Assembly (NCBI GenBank): GCA_943737045.1
Contig: CALSFV010000291.1
Coordinates: forward strand, 425,585-489,584
Reading direction: 5' to 3'
Source: Parapristionchus giblindavisi
Lineage: Eukaryota; Nematoda; Chromadorea; Rhabditida; Diplogasteridae
Length of the DNA stretch: 64,000 nucleotides
In this document: positions 9,001-18,325 of the stretch, one piece after another
Position numbering within the stretch: the first letter of the stretch is position 1
Layout of the letters: each line of letters begins with the position of its first letter
Program-made: the position numbers and the translations under genes
The notes under the pieces: model-generated
What the model was told of the DNA's origin: nothing
What the model saw: only the letters and a program-made list of their open reading frames with translations
Databases searched by the model: none

Positions 9001-11765
9001 AAGTCCCATTTTAGGCCACTTGATACGAAACGAAGATTGAAATTACGATTTCTAAGCGAAAAATAACGAATTTTATAAGTCGGAACCACCTCCGCAATTT
9101 TAGGTGGGCCAATAATTTGGTCGAACATTTTTGGGTGCCAAAAATTTGGCTACCAGACAAGCCCCACTTTTAAGTTGGGTCAATAATTTGGTGGTTGAGC
9201 CAATAATTTGGTTCGAAGTGGGGCTGTTATTTTAGTCTAAAATTTTAGCCCCACTTCTAACCAAATTATTGGCTCAACCACCAAATTATTGACTCAACTT
9301 TAAAAGTGGGGCTTGTCTGGTAGCCAAATTTTAGAGTCAACTTTTACGATCCACCAAATTATTGGCCCCACTTCGACCAAATTATTGGCCCCCCTAAAAT
9401 TGCGGAGACCATATCTTGAAAATCGTCCCAAAATGTATGAGTACTGTATGTACCTCTTGAGCACAGCTCCGGTGAATGGACTCGTGCCCTCATTCGGCAT
9501 CATCACTCCCAGATACGTGTCCATTCTCATGCACAATTCGTCCGTGTCCCCGTCACGACGCAGCGGAATGTGCGCGTCCAGCATCTGGGTTAATTAAATT
9601 CATTAAATTAAATTGTAATAAATAATAAATTTATAAATTACAACAATACAATAAATTTGAATAAAAAACATTTAAAAAAACATTTTAAAAATTGCGCACT
9701 GACTCTATCTATTTCAGAAGTGTTAAAGGCAAACATAATTTGAAACTCTGCGCTCTATCAATGCTCTCTCGCTTTCTTTCTCTGCGAGAGAACGTTGCCA
9801 GATCGGATTGTAATTTTTTTAAAGTTTTAACGCACAATAAATATAGCAATCTCACGTGGTTCTCACTTTCTCTACGAGAGAGCGTTGTCAGAGCGAAGAG
9901 TAAATATTTTTTTTAAAACTTAACGCACAATAAAATAGTAAATAATTGTTACTCTAATATTGATATCTGTGCGAATAAAGTATAACAATCTCACGTGGTA
10001 AACGTTCTCACACTTACTACAATCCAACCAATCAATAATTCCTACCGTATGATTGTCCACTCCACTGGTTCGCGTCAAGAACACGTGCAGGGAGGAGCGC
10101 TGGTCCGCATCGATTGGTTGGATTGACTTGACTGAGAGATTAAGCGGGGGCACACCCACCACACCCTTGGTCGTCTTGTCCAGTGAGAGTGACACTTCCC
10201 TAGAGATGGTAAATTATTTATTTATTTAATTTAATTTAAAATTATTTATTAAAATGCACAATTCTAAAAAGAAATAAACAAATACATAAATAAAACGAAG
10301 TCCATTCACAGAAGGGACAGCCACTTTACTTTCTCGTCACTGCCCATTAGAGATCCGCAAACGTGCGGTCGTTCAGAAATGATTCCTCACTAATTAATGA
10401 ATAAGAAATCGCGCGCAGGGTCGCGCATTCTCATTTATTTCCATTGAATTAACGGTTAAACACAACCGATATAAAGCCTGAAAATGGCTTGAAAATGATG
10501 CCCCAATGCAGGACATTGCACGGTATTATTTATCAAAATCGCGCTGAATGACTTTTCATCATTTTAATATCGAACTATACCGAACCGGTCGTTCAAATGC
10601 AAGTTTGGGGAAACAGAATCATAGTCGCTGAGATATATCAACCCTTCAAGAGACATCGAAACCAGAACGCACCAGGCAAAACGCTTTGATTATATTATTG
10701 AGAAAAAACGTCTCTCTCTCTCTACTAGCGTCAATCAATAAATCGATCAGTCAACCAATAATTATTATTATTATTATCCTAGATAAATACCCAGAACTGG
10801 TAAAAAAATGTGTGCATGTATCCTCAAGTTGGACCCAACCATACATTTTCATACCCTCGCAATGCGAGGATTCACCCACTATATAAGGCCCATTCTAGGC
10901 CACTTGATGCGAAAGGAAGATAAAAATGACAATTTTTAAGCGAAAATAACGAATTTTGTGAATCAACCCAGCCTAATTCGAGAATTGACCCACTATATAA
11001 AAATAAACGGCGAGGATACTGAAAATGTATGGACCCAACCATTTATCCCCCCCCCCCACCAGAGCATGCACCCAGTTGAACTTTCATTTCAGGTTGTTAT
11101 CATGAGTGGTTGCTGCCACCAACCAGCCAATGTTAACCTGCCCATCCAAACGCTCAACTACTGATGACTATTATATTCACTCCAAGCGAATCTCAGCACA
11201 ATCGAGACTACACATCCAAAGGAAGAGGGGTGCATGCAAGTTCGGAAAGAAAGAAAATGCAGAGAAACCTTTTTCTGCACACTCTCTCGCTTGTTTTTTC
11301 CGTTTCTTTTCGTAATTTGCAAGAATTTCACACAACCGTTTCATGCAACTTCCTCAAGCGGCAGGAAAAATTTACCGGGGCTACCCGATCTTGAATCCAC
11401 AACACCCCCCCCCCCCACTTCTTCGAACACTAGCAACCTCCAGGGATACCATCTGTAAATCAATCGTTTCCCACTTACCATTTTGCACTGTCATACACAA
11501 TCCTAGTCCACCTCTAACACCAACAACTTCCAGGGATGCCACCCAATCTGTCCTCATTCAACATTCAACAAATCATGTACTTATTGTTAGTAACTTACCA
11601 CTTCGCACTATCATACACCATCCTAATCGGCAGTGTCCCCTTCGGTTTGAGTGACAGCACGAACTCGTCATCCTCCTCCTCCTCCTCTTCTTCCTCGTCA
11701 ACTTCCTCCTCTGGTGCACCATTCTTCCTCGCCACTGGCTCCACCGAAGTCGCCTTGCGCTTCAT
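1..11765 (-). CDS. BTB/POZ-domain protein with acidic N-terminus (3' end off window)
   Basis: Seven exons read on the minus strand: 11765-11599, 10199-10046, 9584-9454, 720-622, 573-492, 275-207 and 35-1, the last continuing past the window edge. Every junction has GT/AG ends and compatible phase. The N-terminus is basic, then strongly acidic (a run of Glu at about residues 20-33), so a nuclear protein is possible. Residues about 206-245 contain WLGMQSEYFSQLFYGG and then VVSIQDV, the pattern of the first half of a BTB domain, a dimerisation fold often used in Cullin-3 adaptors. The region before it (residues 60-180) is not recognised; a diverged MATH domain is possible but not shown. The start is the ATG at 11765, preceded by an acceptor-like AG at 11767-11768. 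Intron 3 is about 8.7 kb and full of transposons. The RING gene lies 1.1 kb upstream on the same strand. Confidence 0.8.
376..496 (-). repeat. 35-bp tandem repeat carrying copies of a splice donor
   Basis: Four copies at an exact 35-bp period (cores at 379-390, 414-425, 449-460 and 484-495). On the gene strand each core reads GGAGGTATACTG or one base different. The last copy contains the real exon 5 donor of the BTB gene (exon ends at 492), so the intron begins with three further donor look-alikes. See findings. Confidence 0.85.
892..1567 (-). repeat. LTR (element 3' LTR)
   Basis: 676 bp, TG...CA ends with 7-bp inverted termini TGTAGAG/CTCTACA. It appears identical to 3741-4416. The long open frames inside it on both strands are not genes. 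Confidence 0.92.
1563..2291 (-). CDS. Retrotransposon downstream acidic frame
   Basis: This is the in-frame continuation of the Gag-protease frame after a single TAA stop at 2301-2303. The first Met codon is a few residues in, so it could be made by stop readthrough, re-initiation, or not at all. It starts with repeated acidic blocks built on a VEDVDD-like unit (about residues 20-85), then a Lys/Arg-rich stretch (about 105-130). A 27-residue unit occurs twice near the C-terminus, with TVFSSTKRSSN in both copies. The stop codon lies in the first bases of the LTR. No homology to reverse transcriptase, RNase H or integrase is visible. Function unknown. Confidence 0.55.
   Translation of the reverse strand: MREIIMKSNKEENIKEVNDDNQMDIEDVDDEEVNEVTNNDLVNVEDVDDAEVKEINNHDRMDVEDVSNGDRKDVEDDDVEEVTSDDRMVRRVPVSGGNDSGLLGGVSCRITNDRYERVVKLVRDKLVPKEPDKKSLFLMLPSGFIKSEAMERADGWSYTNAVHIEGFIITVFSSTKRSSNEDHHHAVSCKEPIITVFSSTKRSSNDDRHHAVSFKMPKGYDSRSTRTMKISDEDIRLCERGM
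2301..3518 (-). CDS. Retrotransposon Gag-like/aspartic-protease-like polyprotein
   Basis: An open frame runs from 3662; the ATG at 3518 is the more natural start because the protein then begins MINPSLLPPLKKYDG, a typical Gag opening. The N-terminal half (LPPLKKYDGSADGWREFEEE onward) resembles the Gag capsid region of nematode LTR elements, helical and charged. A retropepsin-like fold follows: ACFDIGAEVNM stands where a D-T/S-G active site is expected, followed by a Val-rich strand region and IISGQSALEDM in the place of the usual hydrophobic-G-x-x-x-L motif. The active-site triplet is DIG instead of DTG or DSG, so activity is uncertain. The frame ends at a TAA with no polymerase. Confidence 0.75.
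   Translation of the reverse strand: MINPSLLPPLKKYDGSADGWREFEEEFLLRYGRMGDNAGKIVLKEMINGKAREEYKRLPIEYTSRSLKECMDWLSSRCRRRIGRDKLENERRLRSLTLNGRVLNDVFLELELLTEELHEDDPDRKEVVRKMQLLFMHENHKEYRELLRLFGENESYVGLKNHILNCECRNRRENFRFSENEKSDYNCSSNRLHEIGHKTMVSTRGMRNMEEKKTKAVQEEVVDKVATSLVQREISDDEEAQGEEDSLQYKYMQRFKDVKEEFVGVKVGACFDIGAEVNMPEKDAVNKISEVVIENKMIGNVIDAKGSQVKAVGTVKIDVEMKIRKSCRVEYMVAQKRIPCIISGQSALEDMSMESRVKGKVREICDRSSKGEAVTSMMSYVGHNEDDTVMEIDVVLNENSTVIVG
3741..4416 (-). repeat. LTR (element 5' LTR)
   Basis: Second 676-bp LTR. It is followed on the right by the GTGA target duplication at 4417-4420. Confidence 0.92.
4421..5125. repeat. Dispersed repeat fragments in BTB intron 3
   Basis: No gene is visible. 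Degraded pieces are shared with other parts of the window: the stretch near 4750-4860 resembles 5480-5570 and 8740-8830. The segment 4955-5110 resembles the MITE-D inner region, including GGACTGGCCCCG near its right end. Confidence 0.4.
5126..5271. repeat. Inverted repeat with internal GC-rich palindromes
   Basis: Ends are inverted (ATGTGGTGTTACATTTTC at left, its complement at right). Inside, GCACGGCGTGC-type palindromes and a second copy of the terminal motif occur, giving a multi-branched fold. It is probably a small foldback element. Confidence 0.7.
5688..5879. mobile_element. MITE-A copy (hAT-like, 8-bp target duplication)
   Basis: 192 bp with inverted ends CATACATTTTCG and its near complement. 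An exact 8-bp direct repeat ACGAACAC flanks it (5680-5687 and 5880-5887). There is no coding capacity. Full relatives are at 10840-11031, 22213-22404 and 37540-37732, with shortened ones elsewhere. Eight-base duplications point to a hAT transposase acting in trans; none is seen in this window. Confidence 0.88.
5895..5988. repeat. Perfect 31-bp-stem hairpin
   Basis: 5895-5925 and 5958-5988 are exact reverse complements around a 32-base loop. The sequence between the MITE and position 6060 is otherwise part of a dispersed repeat also seen at 8870-8975 and, inverted, at 13740-13840. Confidence 0.85.
6282..8610. mobile_element. Foldback element 1 (893-bp near-perfect arms)
   Basis: Arms 6282-7174 and 7717-8610 are almost exact reverse complements; three translated frames (67, 69 and 65 residues) are identical between arms. 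The 540-bp centre has a second, weaker inverted repeat (around 7216-7290 and 7550-7620) and a degenerate copy of an arm motif (7312-7380). The outer 200 bp of each arm can be read as a 67-residue frame containing KTLLDNSFLEFAKESIAPTP. A diverged sister element is at 26513-27954. No transposase is visible, and a clean target duplication was not found because flanking similarity extends about 90 bp past the right arm. Confidence 0.9.
8685..9085 (+). repeat. Dispersed repeats including a partial MITE-A
   Basis: 8740-8830 repeats 5490-5560, and 8870-8975 repeats 6000-6085. 8976-9085 is the inner and left part of MITE-A, including CCCACTATATAAG and the AAATAACGAATTTT stretch, without an intact terminus. 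No gene. Confidence 0.6.
9090..9407. mobile_element. Foldback MITE, nearly self-complementary
   Basis: 318 bp whose two halves are reverse complements. The ends read CTCCGCAATTTTAGG and its complement, and the interior repeats CAATAATTTGG in both orientations. It lies 46 bp past the donor of BTB exon 3, inside intron 3. No obvious target duplication. Confidence 0.8.
10840..11031. mobile_element. MITE-A copy
   Basis: 192 bp with inverted ends CATACATTTTC / GAAAATGTATG and exact target duplication GACCCAAC (10832-10839 and 11032-11039). It lies in BTB intron 1. The rest of that intron (10200-11598) holds short C-runs at 11049 and 11407, and no further gene. Confidence 0.88.
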
Positions 11766-12907
11766 ACTGTAATCGATAAATCAGACAACTACCGTAACCC
11801 TCAGACAATCCGTGTGAGACGTGTCGATATGCAACGATCAAAGGCGACGTTTGGGGATTTGAACAATGAACAGAACAAGAATAACACCAGGTATTGGAAC
11901 ACGTTTATGTACAGTATTGATCAACGGAAATTACAGTAAACATCGGACTACTAAATAAAAATAATACACGAATACGATAGCATCACCTTATCAACTAGAC
12001 AAGAGGAAGAAGAAGAAGAGCTTACAACTTGAAATAAACCGAGTAGTCAAGTTTATAGGTATACGTTCTATGCGAGAAACAGCTATGATAGATAGATCGG
12101 ATCGATAATCGATCGATAAGGCAGATCATGGTAAAAATTAAGCCAAAACACGGGGAAACGGTATACTGTAATAGCGCACTATACTGGACTACTGTAGGCA
12201 TGAACTGGAGCAGAGACAAGTTATAGACCGAGACGAATTGATCGATTAATATTTGATACCGTACTCAAGGCGGGGATTTGGAAAATAATAAAAAAAGATA
12301 CTGTAGCGTGAATGGCCGAATGTAATCGATAGGGGGCGTGGCTTGAGCGAAACGTCGATAATAAGGCATACAGTGAACATTTGGTCGGATAAAAAAAAGA
12401 CATTAAAAATCAATGATTGAACGTTGAGCGCACGCAGTTTTAATCTAGCGAATAGTCGTCAAAGCTAGGCAGTTAAAGACGTGGGAGAAGCAAGTAACTC
12501 GGTAGAAGAAAATACAGAAAATATGAAGAATCATGAAAAGCATACCATCTGATCATTGAAAAGCGAACCAAATAAGATATACAGTATGACTATAGAATTG
12601 GTAAGGTTGATTGAATCAAAAAAATCAATAACTGCGCATGGACTAGATCATGGAGCGAAAGATATGGGAGCATAGCAGACGGGATAGTGCAAAAAGAACA
12701 CGATCGATATCTAGGGACAAACGATTATGAAACATAAACCATGTGGAACAAAGAACGTTCGATCTAATAGAAGGGGAGAAACACGATACTACCAAGAGAA
12801 CATATTGAATCAAAAGTAGACATAAACAGGGACACATGGTCGAGGAACACAATTACTAATAAATCAATAAACCAATCAATAATCAAGCCAATCAATCAAT
12901 AATCGAT
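11766..12907. other. Intergenic region between RING and BTB genes
   Basis: 1.1 kb with no convincing exon. It contains AT-rich sequence with short CAATCAATAATC-type runs near the RING gene's 3' end. The AG at 11767-11768, one base before the BTB start codon, sits after a GATTAC stretch on the minus strand and could accept a spliced leader. Confidence 0.4.
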
Positions 12908-14832
12908 CTAGTCCAACTCGATATCGTCCCTGATCGGCCAAGCAGCCGAGTCGACATTCATCCTACACAGTGGACAGGTCTTCGATCGTCTCAACCACTG
13001 TCGAATGCATTCGGTGTGGAAGATGTGCGAGCAGCCGAGTTCGGCGATGGGTTCTCCGACTGAATCATGGATCAATAAATCGATATTCATGGATCAATAA
13101 ATCGATATGTTAACTACCGTACTACTCATCTCTATCGATCTGTCAGCCACCTTTTTACAATATTCTATACGAATACGATAGTCCCTAGCCCAATCGACAA
13201 AACAATCTACTGTAACCAGTCAATAGACCGTAACCAACGATCAATAAAAACCCAATACCGTACCCGTCTCAAACTGCCCGAGACAGCAGGGACACTGGAT
13301 CTCGGCGCGCACGTGTTGCTCGCGCGTCTCCGCGTTAGGCAGCCGCGACAGATGGTCCTCGGGGATGCGATTGGCGTCACGGGCCGGTCCACCCGCAAGG
13401 ATGTTCATGATCTCCTCGAGCGAACGACCACTGCAATCATGATTCCACCTTTAGAACATCAACAAAAAAGGTAAAAGAAAATTCCGCTATTTAAGGTACA
13501 CCAAGTCCTGCGGGAGATCATTGCTAGGACAGTAATAATCATACATTTTCGGTACCCTCGCTGTTTATTTTTATATAGTGGGTCAATCCTCGCATTGCGA
13601 GGGTATGAAAATGCATAGTAATAATTCTTCTTTTTTTAAAGCGATAAATAACTAATTTTCTGAATCTACCCACCCTATTTCGAGAATTGGCCCGCTAGAT
13701 AAACATAAACGGCGAGGGTATCGAAAATGTATGGCTATGGTTTGTCTGAGTGCTGGCATAAAACTAGTGACATTCAGGTTTGGATAGTTTGTTGTAATTG
13801 GAAGATGGGGAAGTGCTCAGATAGATATTCTGAATCATCTTTGTAGCAACAAAATATGCTTAAAATAATGAATATTGTGAATCTACTCACCATATTTCGA
13901 AAATTGACCCACTATATTAAAACATATGGCGAGGGTGCCGAAAATGAAAATGTAGTAATTCTTCTTTGCTAGGACAGTCATAAATGGTGATATTATTACA
14001 TCAACATAAAAAAACTCAAAATATGCTTGAATCAAGAATTTCACGATGAATTCGTACCCATACAAAATCTGCTCTAGAAATCGTTAATCTCTACCGTAAT
14101 ACTACAAACAGTTCTTCAATTCCCAATCAAAACAACTACTCACACATGCTCTGGCGTGGCGTCAAAGTTGATCTGGATCGTGTTGGGACCGCGCTGTAGA
14201 TTGAACGTGGGTCCACCCGGACCCGCGCCCACCGCAATGCCGCCGGGTCCGAGCGGATGGATGGGCACGGCGTACTGTGGCGGTTGTTGACCTCCTCCGG
14301 CGCCAGCTACGACGCCGGTTAGACGCTCGATCACTGCATTGGCCGCAGCCATCGCCTGCGGGTCTAGGAAACCGCCGCTCACGCGCACATCAATTCGAGG
14401 ACCTCGCGGAGCAGCTGCAGGTGGAGGAGCTCCAGGAGCTGCGCCTGCCGGGGGTGGAGCTTGATCCGCTTGAGGAGGAACCGCACCAGCTGCAAGCGGA
14501 GCTCCATCTGGAGCTTGAGCTGTCTGAGGAGCTGCAGGTGGAGCTCCAGTCGGAGGAGCAGCCGGTCGTTGAGCTGGCGCTTGATCCGGATTCGGATGGG
14601 CGGGACCGAAACCGAAGAGACCGAGAATGCCGCCTAGATTGGGCAAGTGTATCGGTACGGGCACGGGCCCTGGTGGCGGACGTGGGGGTGGTGGGGCAGC
14701 TTGAGCAGGAGGAGGTGGAGCTTGAGAAGCAGCAGGATTGGAGGGCGGTGCTTGAGGATTGGGATTAGGAGCGGCTGGCTGCGGCTGGTCGTTGCGACGT
14801 GCGGCTTCCGTCAAACTGTCGACGAACTGCAA

Positions 14833-14863
<31 letters not shown>

Positions 14864-17800
14864 ACTTTATGAGCGCAAAAACAATCGAAAGTGAATGTAC
14901 CCGTTACACGTCTATTTTATATTAATACAGACTTTTAATTTATTCACTCTCTATGATCGAATTACAAGCCCATCCTTCTTCTCAAAGGAGGATAGTGAAA
15001 CATGAATCTGTCAAGCGTGCCCTTTTCCACCTTCTCACTCATTAAATGTGGTTAATTCGATGCCTTGATAATCATGATAAACAAGCCGTATCTTGCCACA
15101 ATATCGCCATAATACCAGAGAACTTCTTTGCTTTATTTTTAAATTCAAAATAGCCTGGGCCAAACACAACAACAAAGGAGCGTCAATATTAGAATACGCT
15201 GGTATGATCAATTATTCATATGTACTGTTTTGTTTTTCGCATGTGGACAAAGTGGACAAAGTGAATAAATAAAGCAATGAAATCTTACATTTTGAAAGGC
15301 GGCAGCAAAAGCCGGCTGTGCCGCGGGCTGCGGTCTCTCTGGAGCTGCAGCGGACGCTGGAGGCGTTGGCGCCGCAGTAGGAACCGCGGGCGGGTCGGGA
15401 TAGCCATACGCGGGAGGTGCTGCAGGAGCTTGCGGAGCTTGGGCACCCGCCCCCACTGGAGCCACCACCGGGGCGCCAAATCGAAACACGGAGAAAATGC
15501 CGCCACGACGCGCCTCCGCTTGCCGCTGGCGCTCCTGCGGCTCGAGTTGACGACGCGGCGGTGGTGGAGGAGGCACCGTGGTACTCGCTGAAAAGAAACA
15601 TAGGTCGAGAAGTATGTTACAAAGTACCAAGCCTGACCGGATTTTGAGCAAAATTTGCCAAAAAATCGAAAACATGACCGAATTTTGAAAAGCGATAACC
15701 TAGCTATTCGACTTATGAAAAGAAATAATCAATCCATACAGCATAACACTCCACTACCTATTCAATAATCAATCAATAATTATACTTTACTTTTGCACCG
15801 CGTAAAGTATATCTTATATTTAACACAATACGATCTCGATTTTTTTCAAAATGGCAAAGATATAGTGCAAGGGATCGTCGGATATCAATTTATAGATTTC
15901 CAGAAAATCAATCAATAATATTATACCTTCTTGTGAGGTTCCTTGTGCTCTGCGTCGTGCCATGATCAATTCGTGCTCCTCAGCCGTGAGCATGACTGGA
16001 CGGGCCTGCAATCAGCCAATCAATCAATAAATCAATCAGCCAATCATCAATCAATAAATCAATCAGCCAATCGATCAATAAATCAATAAATCAATCAGCC
16101 AATCGATACTTGATAACATAATTTTGCCTAATGCAAATATTGCCCATGTGCCCCCCTACCACATTTTCTCTATTAAATAACCAATTAAATATATACAAAC
16201 CTGATTCGCGTCACGATTCGGGTCCTGCTCCATGCGAGCGAGGTGTGCGTTGTCCTGAAACGAAAGAGTTACTGTATTAATTACAGAATAGATCTTATTG
16301 ATTTTCTATTTATGGATTACGGTAGTTAAAAAATCGATATCAGGAATCTTCAGAAACGATACACAACAAGGTTTAGTAAAATTTACTCGAAATCAATCAA
16401 TCATGATCGTAGAAACAACGAGGGGGGAATAATAAGGTAGCACAAAATATCGATCCAAATATTGATCAAAGATTACGGTAACATTATCGATCGATGCGAT
16501 AACAGATTACGGTAACATTATCGATCGATGCGATAACAGATTACGGTAACATTATCGTTCGGCGCGTACCATTACAGCGATAAACTCGTTCAGCTGCGGT
16601 GGCAGCGACTGCAGAGGAATGGGCAGTGTGGAGGGAGGCGCGGGGGGTCCGGGCGGGCCTGGCTGCAATGGGGGGGGAAAATGACACTCAATCATTAAAA
16701 AAGGGAAAAAAAGAACATTTTCTGAATTAGTTTACATATTCAAATATTTATTTAATATACAAGTTAACGTGCATGCTCTAATCTGGTGGTGAATCAATAA
16801 GAAAAAAATCAAAATAAACAGATCATTCAATCAATAAATAAACAGATCAATCGACCAATCAATCAATAATCAGACCAATCAATCAATCAATAAACAGACC
16901 AATCGACCAATCAATCAATAATCAGACCGATCAATCAATCAATAATCAGACCAATCAATCAATCAATAATCACTCACAATGACCATCTGCTCGTTGAGGG
17001 GCGTTCCACACTGCGGACACACGTCGCGGATGAACAGCGGCTCCATGTGGCGGCAGGTGCGGCAGACGAACGCGATGCGGATGTTGGGGTCGACGGGCGG
17101 TTGGGCGCGCGTCCGCGGCGCGTCAGACCCGACCGCGGTGGTGTTGGCGCTGGCGCCGGCGGCCGACGGATCGGGGCCGAACGCGGACCGCGACATCATA
17201 GGGCGGCGGGCTAGCGACGCGGCACGAGCTGCAAATATATTTCATTATTATCATTAGTACATGAGGGCAGAAGCTGGGAGAGGCCAAACAGAAAACATAA
17301 AAAAAGCTCATTTGCTTACAGGTCGAAAAGACTGGTATGGCCTGGCCGCGTTTTGTGATTTTTTTTGAAACTTAGAATGCGTCACTTGAAGCCACTTTAA
17401 ATAAACTAAAAGTGAAAAGTAAGCCTACTGTAATGCATGTCGTCAAATGTTCATTCATTTGTAGTTAAAGTAGTGAGTATTTCACGCACACTTTATGTTT
17501 CGATATCAGATCAACAAACAAACCTGCCGCAGTGGCTGGCGACGTCGTGGTGCCGGTCTGCGTGGGCGTCGTCGAGGCTGACGAGGTCGATGGAGAGGGC
17601 AACGGCGACGACGCGTCCGACGGGAACGACCACTCCGAGTCGGGCGAGTCGCCGGCGCCAGACCAAGCTCCACTGGAGCCAGGAGCTGCGGCTGGGACAG
17701 CTCCAGGCTCGCTTGACGATGGTAGCCGAGACAGGTCGGGGTACAGGGGAGCTACAGATGCAGCAGTGGCTTGGCGGTTCGGATCCGCTTCAGGAGCGGA

Positions 17801-17878
17801 AGGCGGAGCGCTGTCCGCGGCGCCGCGCTCACTCTCCGCTTGGGCGTCATCCGCCCTTGACGCATAGTCAGATGACAT
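12908..17878 (-). CDS. RING-H2 E3 ubiquitin ligase with N-terminal zinc ribbon (RNF115/126-like)
   Basis: Nine exons: 17878-17524, 17228-16978, 16662-16570, 16254-16201, 16005-15927, 15587-15289, 14826-14144, 13430-13264 and 13059-12908. They total 2133 nt, 710 residues plus stop, with all phases matching. A zinc ribbon has Cys174, Cys177, Cys189 and Cys192. A long Pro/Ala/Gly/Gln-rich middle follows (about 290-590). A C3H2C3 RING lies near the C-terminus (Cys651, Cys654, Cys670, His672, His675, Cys678, Cys689, Cys692) with the usual IRQWL helix and CPLC end. Zinc ribbon plus C-terminal RING-H2 is the layout of RNF115/RNF126, cytosolic ligases acting on mislocalised or misfolded clients, but those are about 300 residues. 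The extra length is low complexity. Start ATG 17878 follows a TTCAG two bases upstream, a likely trans-splice acceptor. The NOB1 stop is 448 bp upstream. Confidence 0.93.
13540..13617. mobile_element. Internally deleted MITE-A (78 bp) with target duplication
   Basis: CATACATTTTCGG at the left and an inverted match at the right enclose only 78 bp. An 8-bp duplication GTAATAAT flanks it (13532-13539 and 13618-13625). In intron 7 of the RING gene. Confidence 0.8.
13626..13960 (-). repeat. Two partial MITE-A copies and a dispersed repeat
   Basis: 13626-13733 and 13865-13955 each match one half of MITE-A in inverted orientation (GGCGAGGGTATCGAAAATGT in the first). 13740-13840 is an inverted copy of the dispersed repeat at 6000-6085 and 8870-8975. 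All lie in intron 7 of the RING gene. Confidence 0.7.
15599..15717. mobile_element. MITE-B copy at a splice acceptor
   Basis: 119 bp with ends CATAGGTCGAGAAG / TTCGACTTATG and exact target duplication AAAAGAAA (15591-15598 and 15718-15725). On the RING gene strand the inner duplication reads TTTCTTTT and forms the pyrimidine tract of the exon 6 acceptor (exon starts 15587). Other MITE-B copies: 20161, 20529, 23111, 30029 and 38898. Confidence 0.9.
16008..16120. repeat. CAATCAATAAATC simple-sequence tract
   Basis: Short-period repeats of CAATCAATAAATCAATCAGC in the RING gene's introns; a second tract lies at 16800-16975. On the gene strand they read TTATTGATTGATT. Confidence 0.7.
16471..16556. 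repeat. 34-bp tandem repeat
   Basis: About two and a half copies of a unit containing GATTACGGTAACATTATCG, next to the donor of RING exon 3. Confidence 0.75.
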
Positions 17879-18325
17879 GCCTGAATCAGTAATTTACAGG
17901 GGTACGGTAGAGCAAAATATCGATTGGTTGAAACATCAAAGATCGTTCAAAGTATCATAGGGCGATGCGAACGCCAGCAAAAATTACTGTAAATTTTACA
18001 AATCAAAAATTTAAAAAAAATTCTTTATTCAGGGGGGATTAACAACAAGGGGAAACCTGGTGGGCCAGTTGAAGCAAACGGTAAGGCAACAAGAAACAAA
18101 GGGCGAACATAACATAACAACGAATCAATCAATCAATAATTTTCCAGGTTTTTTCTAATTTTTGTAGTAGTCACTCAAATCAGTGACAATGGATACTTAG
18201 CCAAGTTAAAAAAAACAAATGAACAAAAAACAAAGCAAAAAACAAGTGCTTGGCAGAATCAAGTTAACAACCTTGATCTACTTAAAATACAAAATTAATC
18301 AATAATCCGTTCTACCGTAATCTTC
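17879..18325 (-). other. Short intergenic gap between NOB1 and RING gene
   Basis: 448 bp with no exon. The minus strand has an AATAAA-like signal near 18023. It ends in a TTCAG acceptor at 17881-17882, two bases before the RING start codon. The spacing fits a nematode operon with the downstream gene trans-spliced; RNA would be needed to confirm it. Confidence 0.4.

Noticed and set aside
14277..14768. 163-residue plus-strand frame rich in Glu/Leu
   Set aside because: Antisense shadow of the GC-rich Pro/Ala exon of the RING gene.
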